Origin: Amphibalanus amphitrite
Lineage: Eukaryota; Arthropoda; Thecostraca; Balanomorpha; Balanidae
NCBI RefSeq assembly: GCF_019059575.1
Contig: NW_024881567.1
Location: 839,001 to 903,000, forward strand
DNA: 64,000 bases
Reading direction: 5' to 3'
Shown here: positions 11,143 to 22,500 of the stretch, in pieces
Position numbering within the stretch: position 1 is the first letter of the stretch
Layout of the letters: each line of letters starts with the position of its first letter
The notes under the pieces: generated by a model
The model's database searches: none
Seen by the model: the letters and a program-made list of their open reading frames with translations, nothing else
What the model was told of the DNA's origin: nothing
Made by a program: the position numbers and the translations under genes

Positions 11143-13528
11143 GGGGAGAGTGGGGTAAGATGCCCAGGGTGGGAAAGACGCCCCACCCCCTCTAGCGGCG
11201 AAACAAAGAATCGAACCTGGAAATTAATGTTCTTAGCGTAAAGCGGAAGCCTGCCTTGTTAACTGCACAAAAATTTGCGAAGCTCATTTGGGCAACGGCT
11301 GGCTGGTGATTGCATGTTTTTATTGGCTGCTTTCATAAAATGTTTTGGTGTCAAAACATCGTAAATATCAAAGAAGGTAAATAATTTTTATGTCCCTTGA
11401 TAATTTTTATTTTTTTTACGTCGTGATACATTAGCATGCGTGTACTGTGCCCCAAACAGTTTGTTTCAGGGTGTAGTTTTATGGCTAATAAATTGTACTG
11501 ATTTAACCCGCGCCCCGCTGGGCTATTCAGCCATACGCGCCCATACGGCCAGATTATTCAGCCATACGGGCAGATTCTGCCCCCCCCCCTGTCTAACTTC
11601 CGAACCGATGGTCGTAGAAAGACGGGGAAAACGGCAATCGAAAGCTCTCAACAAGGCGGATCTTAAGAGCCCAATTTTTTTTGGCTAAGTAGGTCAGAGG
11701 ACAGGTCAAGGTCAGGTCAATGGTGCAAAGTGCAAGCTTCTATAGTATCGGCCTTCCACCGTAGTTGCCGAAGAATGGACTGAGACTGATTGCCCAAAAC
11801 GTGTTCTTAGGCTACCAAGACAATATTCGTTGCGTACAAAATCATTCAAAGGTCAAGGTCAAGGTCAGGTCAGGTCAGGTCAGGTCAGGTCACCAAAAAC
11901 GAAATATAGAAAAGGGCAAGTGCGACACATGTTTTATGGGTCATTTTATTCATAGAATTCAATAGGCACACTCAATAAGTGATATGGAGCACATCTGGAT
12001 GAATTTCAGGTCGAGGTCAGGTCAAGGTCAGGTCAAGTGAGGTCAAATTTTGAAGTTGGTTGTTTAGGCCTAAAAAGGTGTCTATCTGATGCAGTTTTTC
12101 ACGACGAATCGAATGGTGCTATTTTATTTCCGTACGAGTTCTAGAACTTCCAAAAAAATCATTTTTTCAAAAATTTTGTGTGTCGTGACGTCATAAAATT
12201 TTTAATAACTCCCACATTTTTTTAACCGATTCTTCTAAAAATTGGTATGTAGGTGCACATAGACTACTTCTCTGACATATAGTCCGGTTTTTTCGATACA
12301 CTCAAAATTTTGGATTTTATAATTATTTTTCCAAAAAAAGTCAGTTTTTTGAAAAAATAGGGGCCAAAATCCAAAATTAAAAAAAAACGAGATAGCCATT
12401 TGATAGACAATATAAAATTACGGATAATCTTTTTTGATACGTCTTGATTCCCTAAAAAATGAAGATGTTAGCGGCCTTTGAAATTTTGCCGTTTTGAGGC
12501 GACAATGGCGAATATGACGTCACTGAATCGTCATTTTCTCAAAAATTTCCGACCGATTTCGCTCACATTTTCAGGGAACGTGTCAAATTGATGTATGATA
12601 AGGTACTGAAAGCATGACGTCGCTGGTGTAACGCGTTTAGAAGTTATCGGCGAAAAACGGGAGGGGGGGCAGATTCTGCCCCCCCAGCGGGGCGCAGGTT
12701 AATGTTAATTCGGTCCCTTGGGGAAAGATGCCCCCTGCCCTGATGGGGAAAGACGCCCCCCCTAAATCCGTATGCCGTCCTTCAAACAACCCGTGAAATC
12801 ATTTATTACATACTTGTGGTGAGAGACAAAAGCCGATCTGGGACTATTGAGAGTCCAGTACGGTCGGGTGCTCCCCATGCCGGTCTCTCGGCCCACACAG
12901 CGACTTTTTGGGGGGCATCTGACTCTGAGAGCCCTCACGACGGCTTCTGTGGGCCCCATTATTGGCTCCAAGGTCCCTCCCGACATCCTTTGGGGGCTCC
13001 CACGCTGGCTCCACGGGCCGTGCTGGCATCTGAGGTCCCCAAGATGGGCTCGAGGGCCCTCAAGCATCATGGAGACCTATAAGGGCCCCACAACGGTCTC
13101 CGAGCGCCACCACGGAGGCTTGTTTGGCCGCGCTGGACTACGATGGCCCTAACGATGACCTCTGAAGCCCCTTACGACTACCTTTGAGGGCCCTTACGAT
13201 GACGTTTAGTGTCTACTGCAGGCTCGAAGGGACTCCTGATTCGTTCAGGCGATTCACGTGCACATTTATGTCACTTTTAGTGAAGGGGGCATCTTCCCCA
13301 ACGCCAGGGGGCGTCTTTCCCACCGTGTGGGGTAAGATGCCCCCTTTCACTTCTTCAGGAAAATGTTTAATAGCAAAAAAGTTATCATATTTAAGCCACG
13401 AAAGTGTGATATTTTTGGAGAAAAATGATGTCGGCTTCCGTTGAAACTCCAAGTTTATGCTTTCCGATCGTCATTTTCGAATAATATATGACATTGCAAA
13501 ACCCTGGGCATCTTACCCCACTCTCCCC
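11143..13528. mobile_element. TA-flanked element, GGGGAGAGTGGGG terminal repeats, copy 2
   Basis: Inverted ends GGGGAGAGTGGGGTAAGA, extending through TGCCCAGGGT, flanked by TA at 11141-11142 and 13529-13530. The interior repeats GGGGAAAGATGCCCC and GGGCGTCTTTCCC words near 11165, 12720-12765 and 13290-13345. It contains a nested TTAA element (11503-12702) and a GGGCCC-type patch (about 13030-13205). No transposase was seen. Confidence 0.8.
11503..12702. mobile_element. TTAA element, family D, copy 1
   Basis: TTAA at 11503-11506 and 12699-12702; termini CCCGCGCCCCGCTGGG and its near inverse. The right subterminal hairpin is G-run, CAGATTCTG, C-run, next to GTTATCGGCGAAAAAC. The interior has a run of AGGTC repeats near 11850-11900. 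It lies inside TA-flanked copy 2, making a third nesting level. It provides the empty site for the SINE found in copy 2 of this family. Confidence 0.85.
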
Positions 13529-13570
13529 TACGTTCCCGGCTGGAAAAACACCAGTACGGGCGAGGGTTAA

Positions 13571-14001
13571 GACGACCTCGCATTTCGGGAGCGTAGCAGA
13601 GACAGTGGACGAGCATATACAAAATGAGCTATACTGTCAGGATTTGAGAGAAATTTGGGACATGTACATAGGTATGCAAAAGATGGCATACCTACGCTAA
13701 CCCGTTTGGAAATAAAGTGAATTTATCGATGGGTAATTTTTTATGGCGCACCCAGAGCAGAAATTAGGTCATTTCTACATGCATACCTACTATTGTATTC
13801 AATCACCATATATATTGAGGTTTTATAATTGACTGCCGAAGTTCAGCATGACCCGACAGGCTCAGGGCTTGGTCACCAGCCGCTGTATCCAAACTTCTAT
13901 AGCAAAAGCGTTGTCTAGTTATAGCTCGTGTGTTATCAACTATGTGTGTGTGTGTGTGTTTGCGCGCGTGTGTGTGTATGTGCGTGCATCTACTGTTGCA
14001 G
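13571..14001. other. Intron upstream of exon A, with a TG/CG microsatellite
   Basis: Intronic sequence with a TG/CG dinucleotide tract at about 13941-13986. It ends in CTACTGTTGCAG, the acceptor of exon A. No other feature was seen. Confidence 0.6.
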
Positions 14002-14173
14002 CATCGTGCGCTCGGGCGATGCCATCTACGTGAGGGTCGGCGACCACGACCTGACGTCCAAGTACGGTTCGGAGGGTGCGCAGACGGTGCGCGTGTCCAC
14101 CACCTACATACACCACAACCACAACTCGCAGACACTCGACAACGACATCGCCTTGCTGAAGCTGCACGGCCAG
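14002..14173 (+). CDS. mas: Masquerade-like serine protease homologue, exon A (catalytic-Asp exon)
   Basis: The acceptor TTGCAG ends at 14001 and the donor GTGGGT starts at 14174. The exon begins with the last base of a split codon and ends in phase 0. It encodes IVRSGDAIYVRVGDHDL, then SEGAQTVRVSTTYIHHN and LDNDIALLKLHGQ, the middle of an S1 trypsin-fold domain with the catalytic-Asp motif DNDIALL. The close match to masquerade, an arthropod secreted clip-domain protein involved in cell-matrix attachment, is recalled family knowledge and not a search result. The histidine exon and clip domains should precede it; none was recognised in 1-14001. The joined reading with exons B-E is continuous across four introns of 22.2, 4.1, 4.7 and 1.4 kb. 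The final serine is lost (see exon D), so a binding or scaffold role is inferred. Confidence 0.92.
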
Positions 14174-14385
14174 GTGGGTCTCATTGCAACTACACCCCAA
14201 CCCCGTGCTTTTACGCTCCCAGCCGACTCGGCGGAGTCAATAGATTTTCGACGATTTCAACCCCGACTCCGGGCTAAAAATCGACACCGACGTCGAATCC
14301 AACTTCAGTTATGAGCATCTCTGTTAAGGTATTGCTTGGTTTTCGGTTTCTACCCATACTTTTGTATTCATACCTTCTTATACCA

Positions 14386-14482
14386 GTTAATTTATTACGG
14401 AGCGAGCGAAGCGAGCGTAGTCTTTCCTTAGATTAACGGAAATTTCTGAGTATGAGCGGCCGGCCGGCCGGCCGGCCGGCCG
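14386..14482. repeat. GCGAGCGAA repeat and GGCC tandem
   Basis: AGCGAGCGAAGCGAGCG near 14400, followed by about six perfect GGCC units at 14459-14482. Both lie in the first intron. Confidence 0.8.
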
Positions 14483-14682
14483 TGGTCACGCTTTTGCGAG
14501 GCTTATATCTCAGCAACCACTTGACCGATTTACACGCGGTAATTTTTGTAGGGTAGCTTCATTCCTTCTACCAAGTATTGGACTATTGCCGATGCATGTG
14601 GGTGACCCCTTATGCACGTGCCACGTGCAAAACGAAGAGGTGTCACTTTTGTAATTGTTGCAATATCTCGGTAACTACTTGG

Positions 14683-17520
14683 CCGATTGCGCTGAAAGTT
14701 GGCATGTAGGTAGGCACCCACTAGGCAATGCATATCCATGTGCCAGAGTTGGGGTGCTGCTGCACGTGCGCACGTGCAGGGGTCGATTCCAGATCTCGAG
14801 AACGGCTGGACCGATGGTGCTCAAATTTGGCACATGGTTAGGGACCAGTTAGTAGGGTGCCGTGCAAAAGTCAGTTGGGACCCATTTTGCACGTGCGCAC
14901 GTGCAGGGTGCCGCTTCCAGATCTCGAGAACGGCTGGGCCGATTGCAGTGGCGGTCGCAGGGGGGGGGGGGGGGGCCATCAGGGCCATGGCCCCCCCAAA
15001 GGCAAATCAGGGGGGCCATCATATCATTTGCCCCCCCCCAAACAACCGATGGGCCCCCATGGCCGTATGGGGCCCTGGCCCGTATTCGATTGTCACGAGG
15101 CTCGAGAAACCCACGCCAGCTATTAACAGCTCCCATACCAGTCTTTGAGGGTCCTACACTGACCTCTGAGGGCCCTTCAGTGGCGGTCAAGCGTCCACAT
15201 TGACCGCTGAGGACCCGTATTGACCTCTGAGGGCCCTCCACTGGCCTTTGAGGGCCCCTAAACCGGCCTCAGGGGCCCAACCGGCGTCTGAGAGCCTCAC
15301 ACCGGCCACTGGTGACCTCATTTCTGTCTCTCGAGTCCCAAGACTAGCCTTTAAGAGCCTCTGAGGGCCCCGCACTGGATTCTGAAGACCCGATGTCGAG
15401 CCAGCATCGGCCTCTGGGGGCCCATCTTGGCCTTTGAGGGCCCTCCGCTGGTCTCTGGGTTCCAACGCCGGTCCATGCCGGCCTTTTAGGGCCCCACACT
15501 GACCTCTAAGGGCCCATGCTGGCCTGTAAGGACCCACATTAGCCTCTGAGGGCCCCCGCACTGGATTCTGATGACCCAATGCCGGCCGCTCAGGGCCCGC
15601 ATCGGCGTCTGAGGGCCCATCTTGGCCTTTGAGGGCCCTCCGCTGGCCTCTGGGGTCCAACGCCGGCCCATGCCGGTCTTTTAGGGCCCCACACTGACCT
15701 CTGAGGGCCCATGCTGGCCTGTAAGGACCCATATTAGCCTCTGAGTGCCCAATTCGGTCTCTGATGGTCACAAACTGCCCTTTGCAGGCCCTGTACTGGT
15801 CTCTGAGGGCTCTCAACTGGCCCCTAAGAGCCCAAACCAGCCTCTAAAGGTCCCACGACCCACACCGGCCTCTGATGGTCCCATTTCTGTCTCTGGGACC
15901 GAAACTGCCCTTATGTGCCTCTGAGGGCCCCGTACTGGCTTCTGAAGGATCGATGTCGGCTTCTGAGGACCCATACCGGTCTTTAAGTGCCTCATAGCGA
16001 CACCTGAGGCCCCACACTAGCCTCTGAGGGGCCTGCAAACTGGCCTATGTGGTCTCTACACCGGCCACTGATGGCCCTATTATGTTCTCTGGGGGCTCAA
16101 GCCTTACCTTTGGGCGTCACGCACTTGCTTATGAAGGCCCACATCAGCCTCTGGGGCCCTACTTGGGGCCTTTGAGGCCCTTCGCTGACCCTTGGGTCCA
16201 ATGCCGGCCTCTGGGGGTCTGGCACCGTACTCTAAGGGCCCCATTGCAGCCTCTAGGCGATAGGTATCGCCGAAGCGCTATCGATGGGCCCATAAGTGTA
16301 GGAACCATGGGTGCAGTGGGCGCAGTTGCACCAACAATAATTATGCATTGAGTGCAGACAATGTATTCTGCATCCACAATAATCTGGAACAAAACCCCCT
16401 TTCCTCAGCAACACTACTTTCCATGCAGCACGACAAATTTAGGATATTTTGCCCACTATCCGTCTTTCGAAGCATTTGCTACTGTAATGGTCTTCAAAAC
16501 TTGCATTTGTGCTCAAGTAAAAAAAAGATTAAACGGAAGTCGGAACACATGTGATTGAACAGTGAACAGATACCGATGACCCACTGTTAAAAGTTTTAGC
16601 ACAATGATCTTAAAAAATGGCAAAGTTTTTTTTTGCAAAGAAAATGGCAAAGTTAGCCGCCTTTACTTTTGCGGTAGTCCATTCACAGTTGCGTGAATTA
16701 TTGACATAATCAACAAAATGCACTTTTCGGTACCTTTTCGACATGGTGCACCCTCAAAGCTCTCAATGAGCCTCCGCTCGGGTGCCGCTCCCTACCCCCC
16801 CCCCCGCTTCACCGGCCATGGCCTAGATTTCTGCACCCGTGCACTACGCCCGTGGGCCCCTTTAAGCTAGCACCGGGCCCCCCGGGTCAGCGCAGGGGCC
16901 CCTTTGCCAAGTTGGCCCCCCCCCCCCAAACTCCAAGTCTGCGACCGCCCCTGGCCGATTGTGCTCAAATTTGGCACATCGCTAGAGACCGGTTAGTAGG
17001 GTGCCGTGCACACTGCACAAGTCAGCTGGAGGTACCCCGTCAAAATTTCGCACGTGCAAGGCTCACCCTCTCGCTCGCTCCGTTAGTCGCCCCGAAAGGC
17101 GTTATACTGGTTTTAAATAGATAATGAGAATCTATGTACCAGTAAAACGCCTTTTGGGCGAAGAACGAGCGAGCGAGATAGTGAGCCCTGCACGTGCGGA
17201 AGGGCGAGAGGGTACTTCCAACGGGCTTGCGCAAAGCACCCTTCTAACCGGTTGCTAGCGGTGTACCAAATTTGAACGCAATCGGCCCAGCCGTTCTTGA
17301 GATCTGGAAGCGGCATTCTGCACGTGCGCACGTGCAAACGGGGTCCAAACTGACTTTTGCACGGCACCCTACTAACTGGTCCCCAACCGTGTACCAAATT
17401 TGAGCGCAATCGGCCCAGCCGTTCTCGAGATCTGGAAGCGCCCCCTGCACGTGCGCACGTGCAGTAGCACCCAAACCGCAACACATGGGAATGCATTGCC
17501 TGGTGGGTGCCTACCTGTAT
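14683..17520. repeat. Inverted-repeat composite with CACGTGCGCACGTG ends
   Basis: The left part (14683-14950) reappears inverted at 17240-17520. Shared pieces include the GCACCCTACTAACTGGTC region, TGCACGTGCGCACGTGCA and a block matching CCAGATCTCGAGAACGGC. The block from the latter to TGCACG occurs at least twice on each side. Between the arms lies the GGGCCC minisatellite (15122-16290) and poly-G/C patches. A hairpin at about 17062-17185 pairs CTCGCTCGCT with AGCGAGCGAG. No gene was seen. Confidence 0.7.
15122..16290. repeat. GGGCCC minisatellite, main array
   Basis: About 40 degenerate units of roughly 28-30 bp, near ACTGGCCTCTGAGGGCCC. A longer-period duplication is visible: 15390-15540 and 15540-15730 share runs of consecutive units. 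Long open frames across it (for example 15187-15816, -) follow from the repeat and are not genes. Confidence 0.85.
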
Positions 17521-17526
17521 GCCGCG

Positions 17527-17645
17527 CGGAGTCGTGGCAAGCAGCCAGGAGTCGGAGTCGGAGTCGGGGTCGGTCCAGCTGCCTCGACTCCAACTCCAGA
17601 AACAGAAAGTTAACTGAAGTCAATCCGTGCTATCACTTTTCAGTT
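17527..17645. repeat. GGAGTC-repeat unit with fixed flanks, copy 1
   Basis: GTGGCAAGCAGCCAGGAGTC, more GGAGTC units, then TCCAGCTGCCTCGACTCC and AAGTTAACTGAA, ending GCTATCACTTTTCAGTTG. The same order occurs at 38937-39045, so this is a dispersed element and not only a microsatellite. Confidence 0.7.
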
Positions 17646-17835
17646 GTTTTTACAAATTTCAATTTATGTCATAATTTAGTAGGCAAGTATTTTGTATTCG
17701 CGTTATAACTTCTACTTTCCAGTGTCAAAGACTTAATGACAATTGTATATTTGATAATAATATAAGAATAACCAGTAACCTCATAATATAAATCAGAAAT
17801 AGGAGCCAAAAAGTTATATTTAAAGTTATCGAATA

Positions 17836-17858
17836 TTTCGCTCCTGGAGCTTCGTCAG
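17836..17858 (-). ncRNA. Hammerhead core, palindrome 1, left arm
   Basis: On the minus strand: CTGACGA, GCTCC-A-GGAGC as helix II, GAAA, then TATTCGATA, which allows only a very short helix III. Short helix III is known in Penelope hammerheads. Confidence 0.7.
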
Positions 17859-18108
17859 CGATAATTACAGAAAAACATATACGTTTTAAACATGGAACAA
17901 CAAAGAACACTGCAGAATAAATAGCAAACTCATGCTACACTTCGCAAGGGACCGACATTTTTGGCGAATAACTCGGCAATTATAACTCGGCAGCATTTCG
18001 CCAAAAATGTCGGTCCCTTGCGAAGTGTAGCATGAGTTTGCTATTTATTCTGCAGTGTTCTTTGTTGTTACATGTTTAAAACGTACCTATGTTTTTCTGT
18101 AATTATCG

Positions 18109-18131
18109 CTGACGAAGCTCCAGGAGCGAAA
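18109..18131 (+). ncRNA. Hammerhead core, palindrome 1, right arm
   Basis: On the plus strand: CTGACGA (18109-18115), helix II GCTCC/GGAGC, GAAA (18128-18131), then TATTCGATAA. It is the mirror copy of the left-arm core. Confidence 0.7.
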
Positions 18132-18343
18132 TATTCGATAACTTTAAAGATAACTTTTTGGCTCCTATTTCTGATTTATATTATGAGGTTACTGGTTATT
18201 CTTATATTATTGTTATTCATCATGAGCCTCAAGCAGAGTTTCAGCCTTTTAAGAATTGTATATTTACTTTCTTATCGTAGAAGAATAACCGTATGCTCAC
18301 TATCTTTTAACAATCCAAAATTAGCCTAAAATGAATGAATATA

Positions 18344-18366
18344 TTTCGGAAACGTTCCTTCGTCAG
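18344..18366 (-). ncRNA. Hammerhead core, palindrome 2, left arm
   Basis: On the minus strand: CTGACGA, helix II GGAA/TTCC, GAAA, then TATATTC. Confidence 0.65.
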
Positions 18367-18386
18367 TTCAAAAGTTAACTTTTGAA

Positions 18387-18409
18387 CTGAAGAAGGAACG
18401 TTTCCGAAA
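18387..18409 (+). ncRNA. Hammerhead core, palindrome 2, right arm
   Basis: On the plus strand: CTGAAGA (18387-18393), helix II GGAA/TTCC, GAAA (18406-18409). The variable core position is A here and C in the left arm; both fit CUGANGA. Confidence 0.65.
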
Positions 18410-19186
18410 TATATTCATTCATTTTAGGCTAATTTTGGATTGTTAAAAGATAGTGAGCATACGGTTATTCTTCTACGATATTCAATCATGCTGCTCATTC
18501 TAGTACTTCGCCACCTTATTACTACATATTTACTTTCTTCTTTTATCGCTCCGAAAAGTGCCTAACACAAACACAGACCGACATGATGGCGATGCCCGTG
18601 GTCATGAATACGGCCACACTCGTGCTTCTCGGCGGGTTTTCAAGCTGGCCGCCGGCCGGTGGTCTCTAAGGATTCAGCTGCGTCCACGTGGGAGAAATGG
18701 TGACCGCATGAACGAAACCGGAGCGTCGAGCGATCTCCCGGTGCGCGAACAGAGTGTTCGGAAAGTTCTGGCGCCTCTTTTGGACGTCGTCTAACGCGCG
18801 CTGTGATTATTGGACTTTCAGCCAATCACCACAGATATGACCCCTCATTCACCGCTCAGCTAGAGGTCGCGTAAACATGACCTTGAAACCGTTTTCAGTG
18901 CTAGGTATATGGGCGAAGATGCGCCTTGTCGCTGAGTGCCCGCACGCGAGGGCCCGGTGCGGCTTGAACGAGAAGCGAGTTGCAGCGCGATGCGGCGTTT
19001 CCCGGCGAACAGTTGAGCAGGCAAAGGTGCATTCCGGATCGGAAATTTCTTAGAAAATATTCTCACTCAGTAACGACCACGGTATGCCAAAGCTGCTGAG
19101 ACCGAAGCAGCATTTCAGCGGCAATCGAAGAAAATCTGGGATCTGATGGACACAAATGTTCAATCATCTTCGTCAAGGTCAAATAA

Positions 19187-19545
19187 ATGACTGACAGGCT
19201 GGTCCACGAGGGGTTCCTGGACACGACAATCAAGGCGACTTGCCCTAAGGGTCATTTCGCACTTCAACAGCACGGAGCGCACTCCAACAACGCCGCTGCC
19301 GTCCAAACCAAACTGACAGAGGAGCTCGGCGGACCAGATCACCGTGGTGAAATGAGATTAGGCTACCTTATTATCCCAGCCTTAACCCGCTCGACTAAGG
19401 CATGCTACGCGTTTTGCAGAATAAGCTCTAGGCCACCTCTCATCCCACCCTGGAGTCGCTGAAGACTCGCATCATGACAGCATGGGAGGACAGGAAATGT
19501 CCTGCATCGTCAAAACCCGCAGACGTTTCCGCCCTTGCGTTGAGG
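19187..19545 (+). pseudogene. IS630/Tc1-mariner transposase, C-terminal remnant, left half
   Basis: The readings HFALQQHGAHSNNAAAVQ and LTEELGG resemble the transposase block usually written LQQDGAP-x-H. After a frame change comes HPTLESLKTRIMTAWEDR, typical of the C-terminal end. The catalytic Asp of the LQQD motif reads His, and frames shift, so it is inactive. An intact protein would cut and move DNA bearing matching inverted repeats. At 19545 the remnant is interrupted by the LTR element and continues at 30575. The upstream part to about 18550 may belong to it but is not recognisable. Confidence 0.7.
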
Positions 19546-22500
19546 TGTAGCAAGGGAGTTGAGAGAAATAAGGACGTACGGCTGCATCGTTGCGGGTAAT
19601 CAAACACCGCTGTCCGCTGTTGTTCGGCTGGTTGTAGTAGAAGAACAGAGCTATTTGCGGCTGTCATGATTCGATAGTTGAGCTGGTAGAACAGGGGAGC
19701 TTGAGCGTCTTGGAAATATCCCGAGAGGGGGATGAGATCCTGAGATGGAGATGAGATATCCAGCTGAGGAAGATGTAGGTCTAGATCCAGATAGAGATCT
19801 TGAGATGACGTCCACCTGGGAGAGATGTAGAGATCCAGATCCACCTTGCATACAAATACATCTGATGGAAGATGCTTTTTAATTTAGAGGCTTGATGATT
19901 CTGTTCATTGTATAGACCATGATGCACGAGATGCTTCTTCACTGCTCGGATTAGGGATAGAGGGGTCCGATCAGCTGGGTTTGCGGCACAGTTGGGTAGG
20001 TGAAGGACAGGGCATTCGGAGTCCCGATGACCACTGCCAAACATATGGGTGGTAATTACGTTGATAAATTGAATGTGATCATTCGTCCAGTCACCTATTC
20101 CTATATCACTGGCCTCCCCATTAAGAAAATTGCCCACTTAATTCGTATTAGCGTTGCTAGTTTAAGTTGCCCTCGAGATTAATTAGTTTGACTGTCCTAA
20201 CTGAGCTTCGCTAAACTCCCATCGGCCTTATCCTAAGATTCATCCTTTACCATTCTCACTCTCATCCTCTCTCTACGTTCGTTCGTCATATATTCACCCC
20301 AAATTTATTTAGCGCCCCTCGAATTCCCTCCGATGGTGTTAGGTGCCTGACTAATAGCGATCTCCCCGGCGAGATAAATGTCTCTTTCCGAAATCCATAT
20401 GCATGCTCCGCTAACCGGCGACAAAGATACTAATCGCAGGGCCGTCCAGAATAATTATGCACAAATATCCACCCTGCTATTTTATGGGATTCACTACACG
20501 TCCGATAGACTTATGGTACACACATACACGATTTATATCCGACTTATCTCTCTACCGGGAGAGATTACCTATGCCCTCCTCCGGTCCGCGTGCAACATTC
20601 CCGTTCACGACCCAGGGACCCTAGTTCATATCCTGGAACTATCCTTAACCATGGGATTTACTCTTCAAGGCCTTACGTGTCCTGGAGTACATTCTTCCCT
20701 CCCCTGAGGCTGTCCAGTACCGATTAGAGTACCTTTACGAAATAAGTATGAGGACTTACCCGGGACACTACGGCTCACCTTATCCGCCCTTTGGGTGACT
20801 GACCCCTGACCTTCGGCTTCTTGCCTTTGGCATAACTTACTCTCCACTGCATACTGCGCCAATCTTCCCCTTTCCCCCCTGCCGTAGAAACCTCTCACTG
20901 CCTTCTCACCCAGTGTTACCTAAGCGGGAAAATTAACAGTGGCCGGTACCACTGGCGGAAAACGTGTATATGCCCTGCGTACGTGACGGTGTGTCCCTCT
21001 TATCATTCCGGTCTGGACGTGGGTGTAGAGAAGTGCATCTGTGTCTCATACAGTCATGCTGGTAAACGTTACGCCATAGGAGACGGGCAAACAAGCCGTC
21101 TGTGCCTCACAATGCCCTGTGCCAATATTGGTGGAGTAATTATTGGCGCTAACTCACAAGAACGCGAATAACAGAAACGCATTATTTATCCAAACCTAAT
21201 AGTAATTTCAAGTCCTAATTGCTGCTGCACGCGTGAACCAAATCATCAGTTCTCGTATACAATCCTAGTAGACCTTGAACCGCTCTTGATTTAATCAGAT
21301 GATCTAGAACCAATTAGTACGCACCGATCTGCCGTCTGGTTGTGATCCACCGTATCATAGTGAATTACTGAATGCTCAAACGGAAATGACTCCTTGAAAC
21401 TCGTTCGATAGCTTCTGATGGGCTACTAGTTACCTATACAAATTATCTTTATAGAGTGCCAGAACATTGTCATAGGGGTCCCTAGCCTTTCATAGAAAAT
21501 CTAATTTAAATCATCCTATTAGCAGTAACCAATGCACATCAAACGTGCTGCAGTCCTAGATATCATATAGCATGTCATATTTAAAATTATGCATTAACTG
21601 TTTACGTTCTTATCCCGTTGCAACTTTCCACAACTAACCATGTTTCTATACGATGACCTTCACCTACCGCACGCGCCCCAATTACGGCTAACCCACTGCC
21701 CCTGTTGTGGCTGCTTTTCGCGCCCTCTGGCGGCTCAACGCCCGCGTCGGGAACGACGATTACCACGGCTGCCGGCCGGCGCCGCGTCGACACCGTCAGT
21801 CACAGTCACGCCGTTATGGGCGCGTCAACGCTCGCGGTACAGTGTTCACTGTTCGTGCGTGTTGTCTCTTCTGGCCGGGTAGATTCACCGGATGTGTCAG
21901 TGAGTGTGAATCTGGTAAAATATCGCTGCAATATCTCCCTGTTCGACATCTCATCAGCTCCATTCGACGTAAGTTTTTTTTTTAATTAAATTCCTGTCCC
22001 ATTTAATCGTTCCCCAAAAAAAGATGGTCCTTTCTAGTATTTATTCTACGAAAGCACAACGATCGGTTCCGATATTAGTCGCATATTAGTTCTAATCACA
22101 AATAATTCTACATCTACCTGTTACTCGACATTTCGCAATTTCAATGACGCAAAGTGACCATCTAAAGTCGCAAAGTGTCAAACCGTCAACCTCAAACCAC
22201 TGCTCACAACTCTGCACCTAAGTAACAGAAGAAATTCCGCCGTAAGCTCAAGCATTCGTATCTGTCGAAAATCATAACTCATAGCCATATTCATGGATCG
22301 ATTGCATAAATCAGTCGCCACCTTAAAACATTGCATTCCTTTTCAACCGTATTTACCTGTTCTATAATTGATTTCGACTTCGCAATCAATTCCTACAGCA
22401 ATATTACCAATGAATTCGCAATGCAACTTTTAGTGAGTACAGCACAAATCTAAACCCTTAATTTCACAAACGTTCCAACCTCAAATCGCACTTGACCACC

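Larger units (their letters stand above)
10304..13570. mobile_element. TTAA element, family A, copy 2, split by nested insertions
   Basis: Left end TCAACCCTCGCCCGTA at 10304, right end TACGGGCGAGGGTTAA at 13570. Sequence 10308-11140 is the reverse complement of family A copy 1, including the G-run/C-run hairpin and the AGGTCA-rich interior. The element is interrupted at 11143-13528, after which its last roughly 40 bp resume. The left target reads TCAA, not TTAA, probably a point change. Confidence 0.8.
17755..18212. mobile_element. Palindrome 1: inverted Penelope-type terminal fragments
   Basis: Arms 17755-17968 and 17997-18212 are near-perfect inverted repeats of over 200 bp around a 28-bp spacer. 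Each arm carries a hammerhead core. The motif and inverted layout match the Penelope arms at 3624-6462, but the sequence differs and no coding part is present. A terminal-repeat remnant or a small ribozyme-bearing retroelement are both possible. Confidence 0.7.
18273..18480. mobile_element. Palindrome 2: second pair of inverted hammerhead fragments
   Basis: Arms of about 100 bp meet at CAAAAGTTAACTTTTG near 18373 with almost no spacer. Each arm carries a hammerhead core with its own helix II, so this is a different family from palindrome 1. Confidence 0.7.

Noticed and set aside
15187-15816. 209-codon open frame, minus strand, with repeated short peptides
   Set aside because: It translates the GGGCCC minisatellite. 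The peptide repeats follow the DNA unit.
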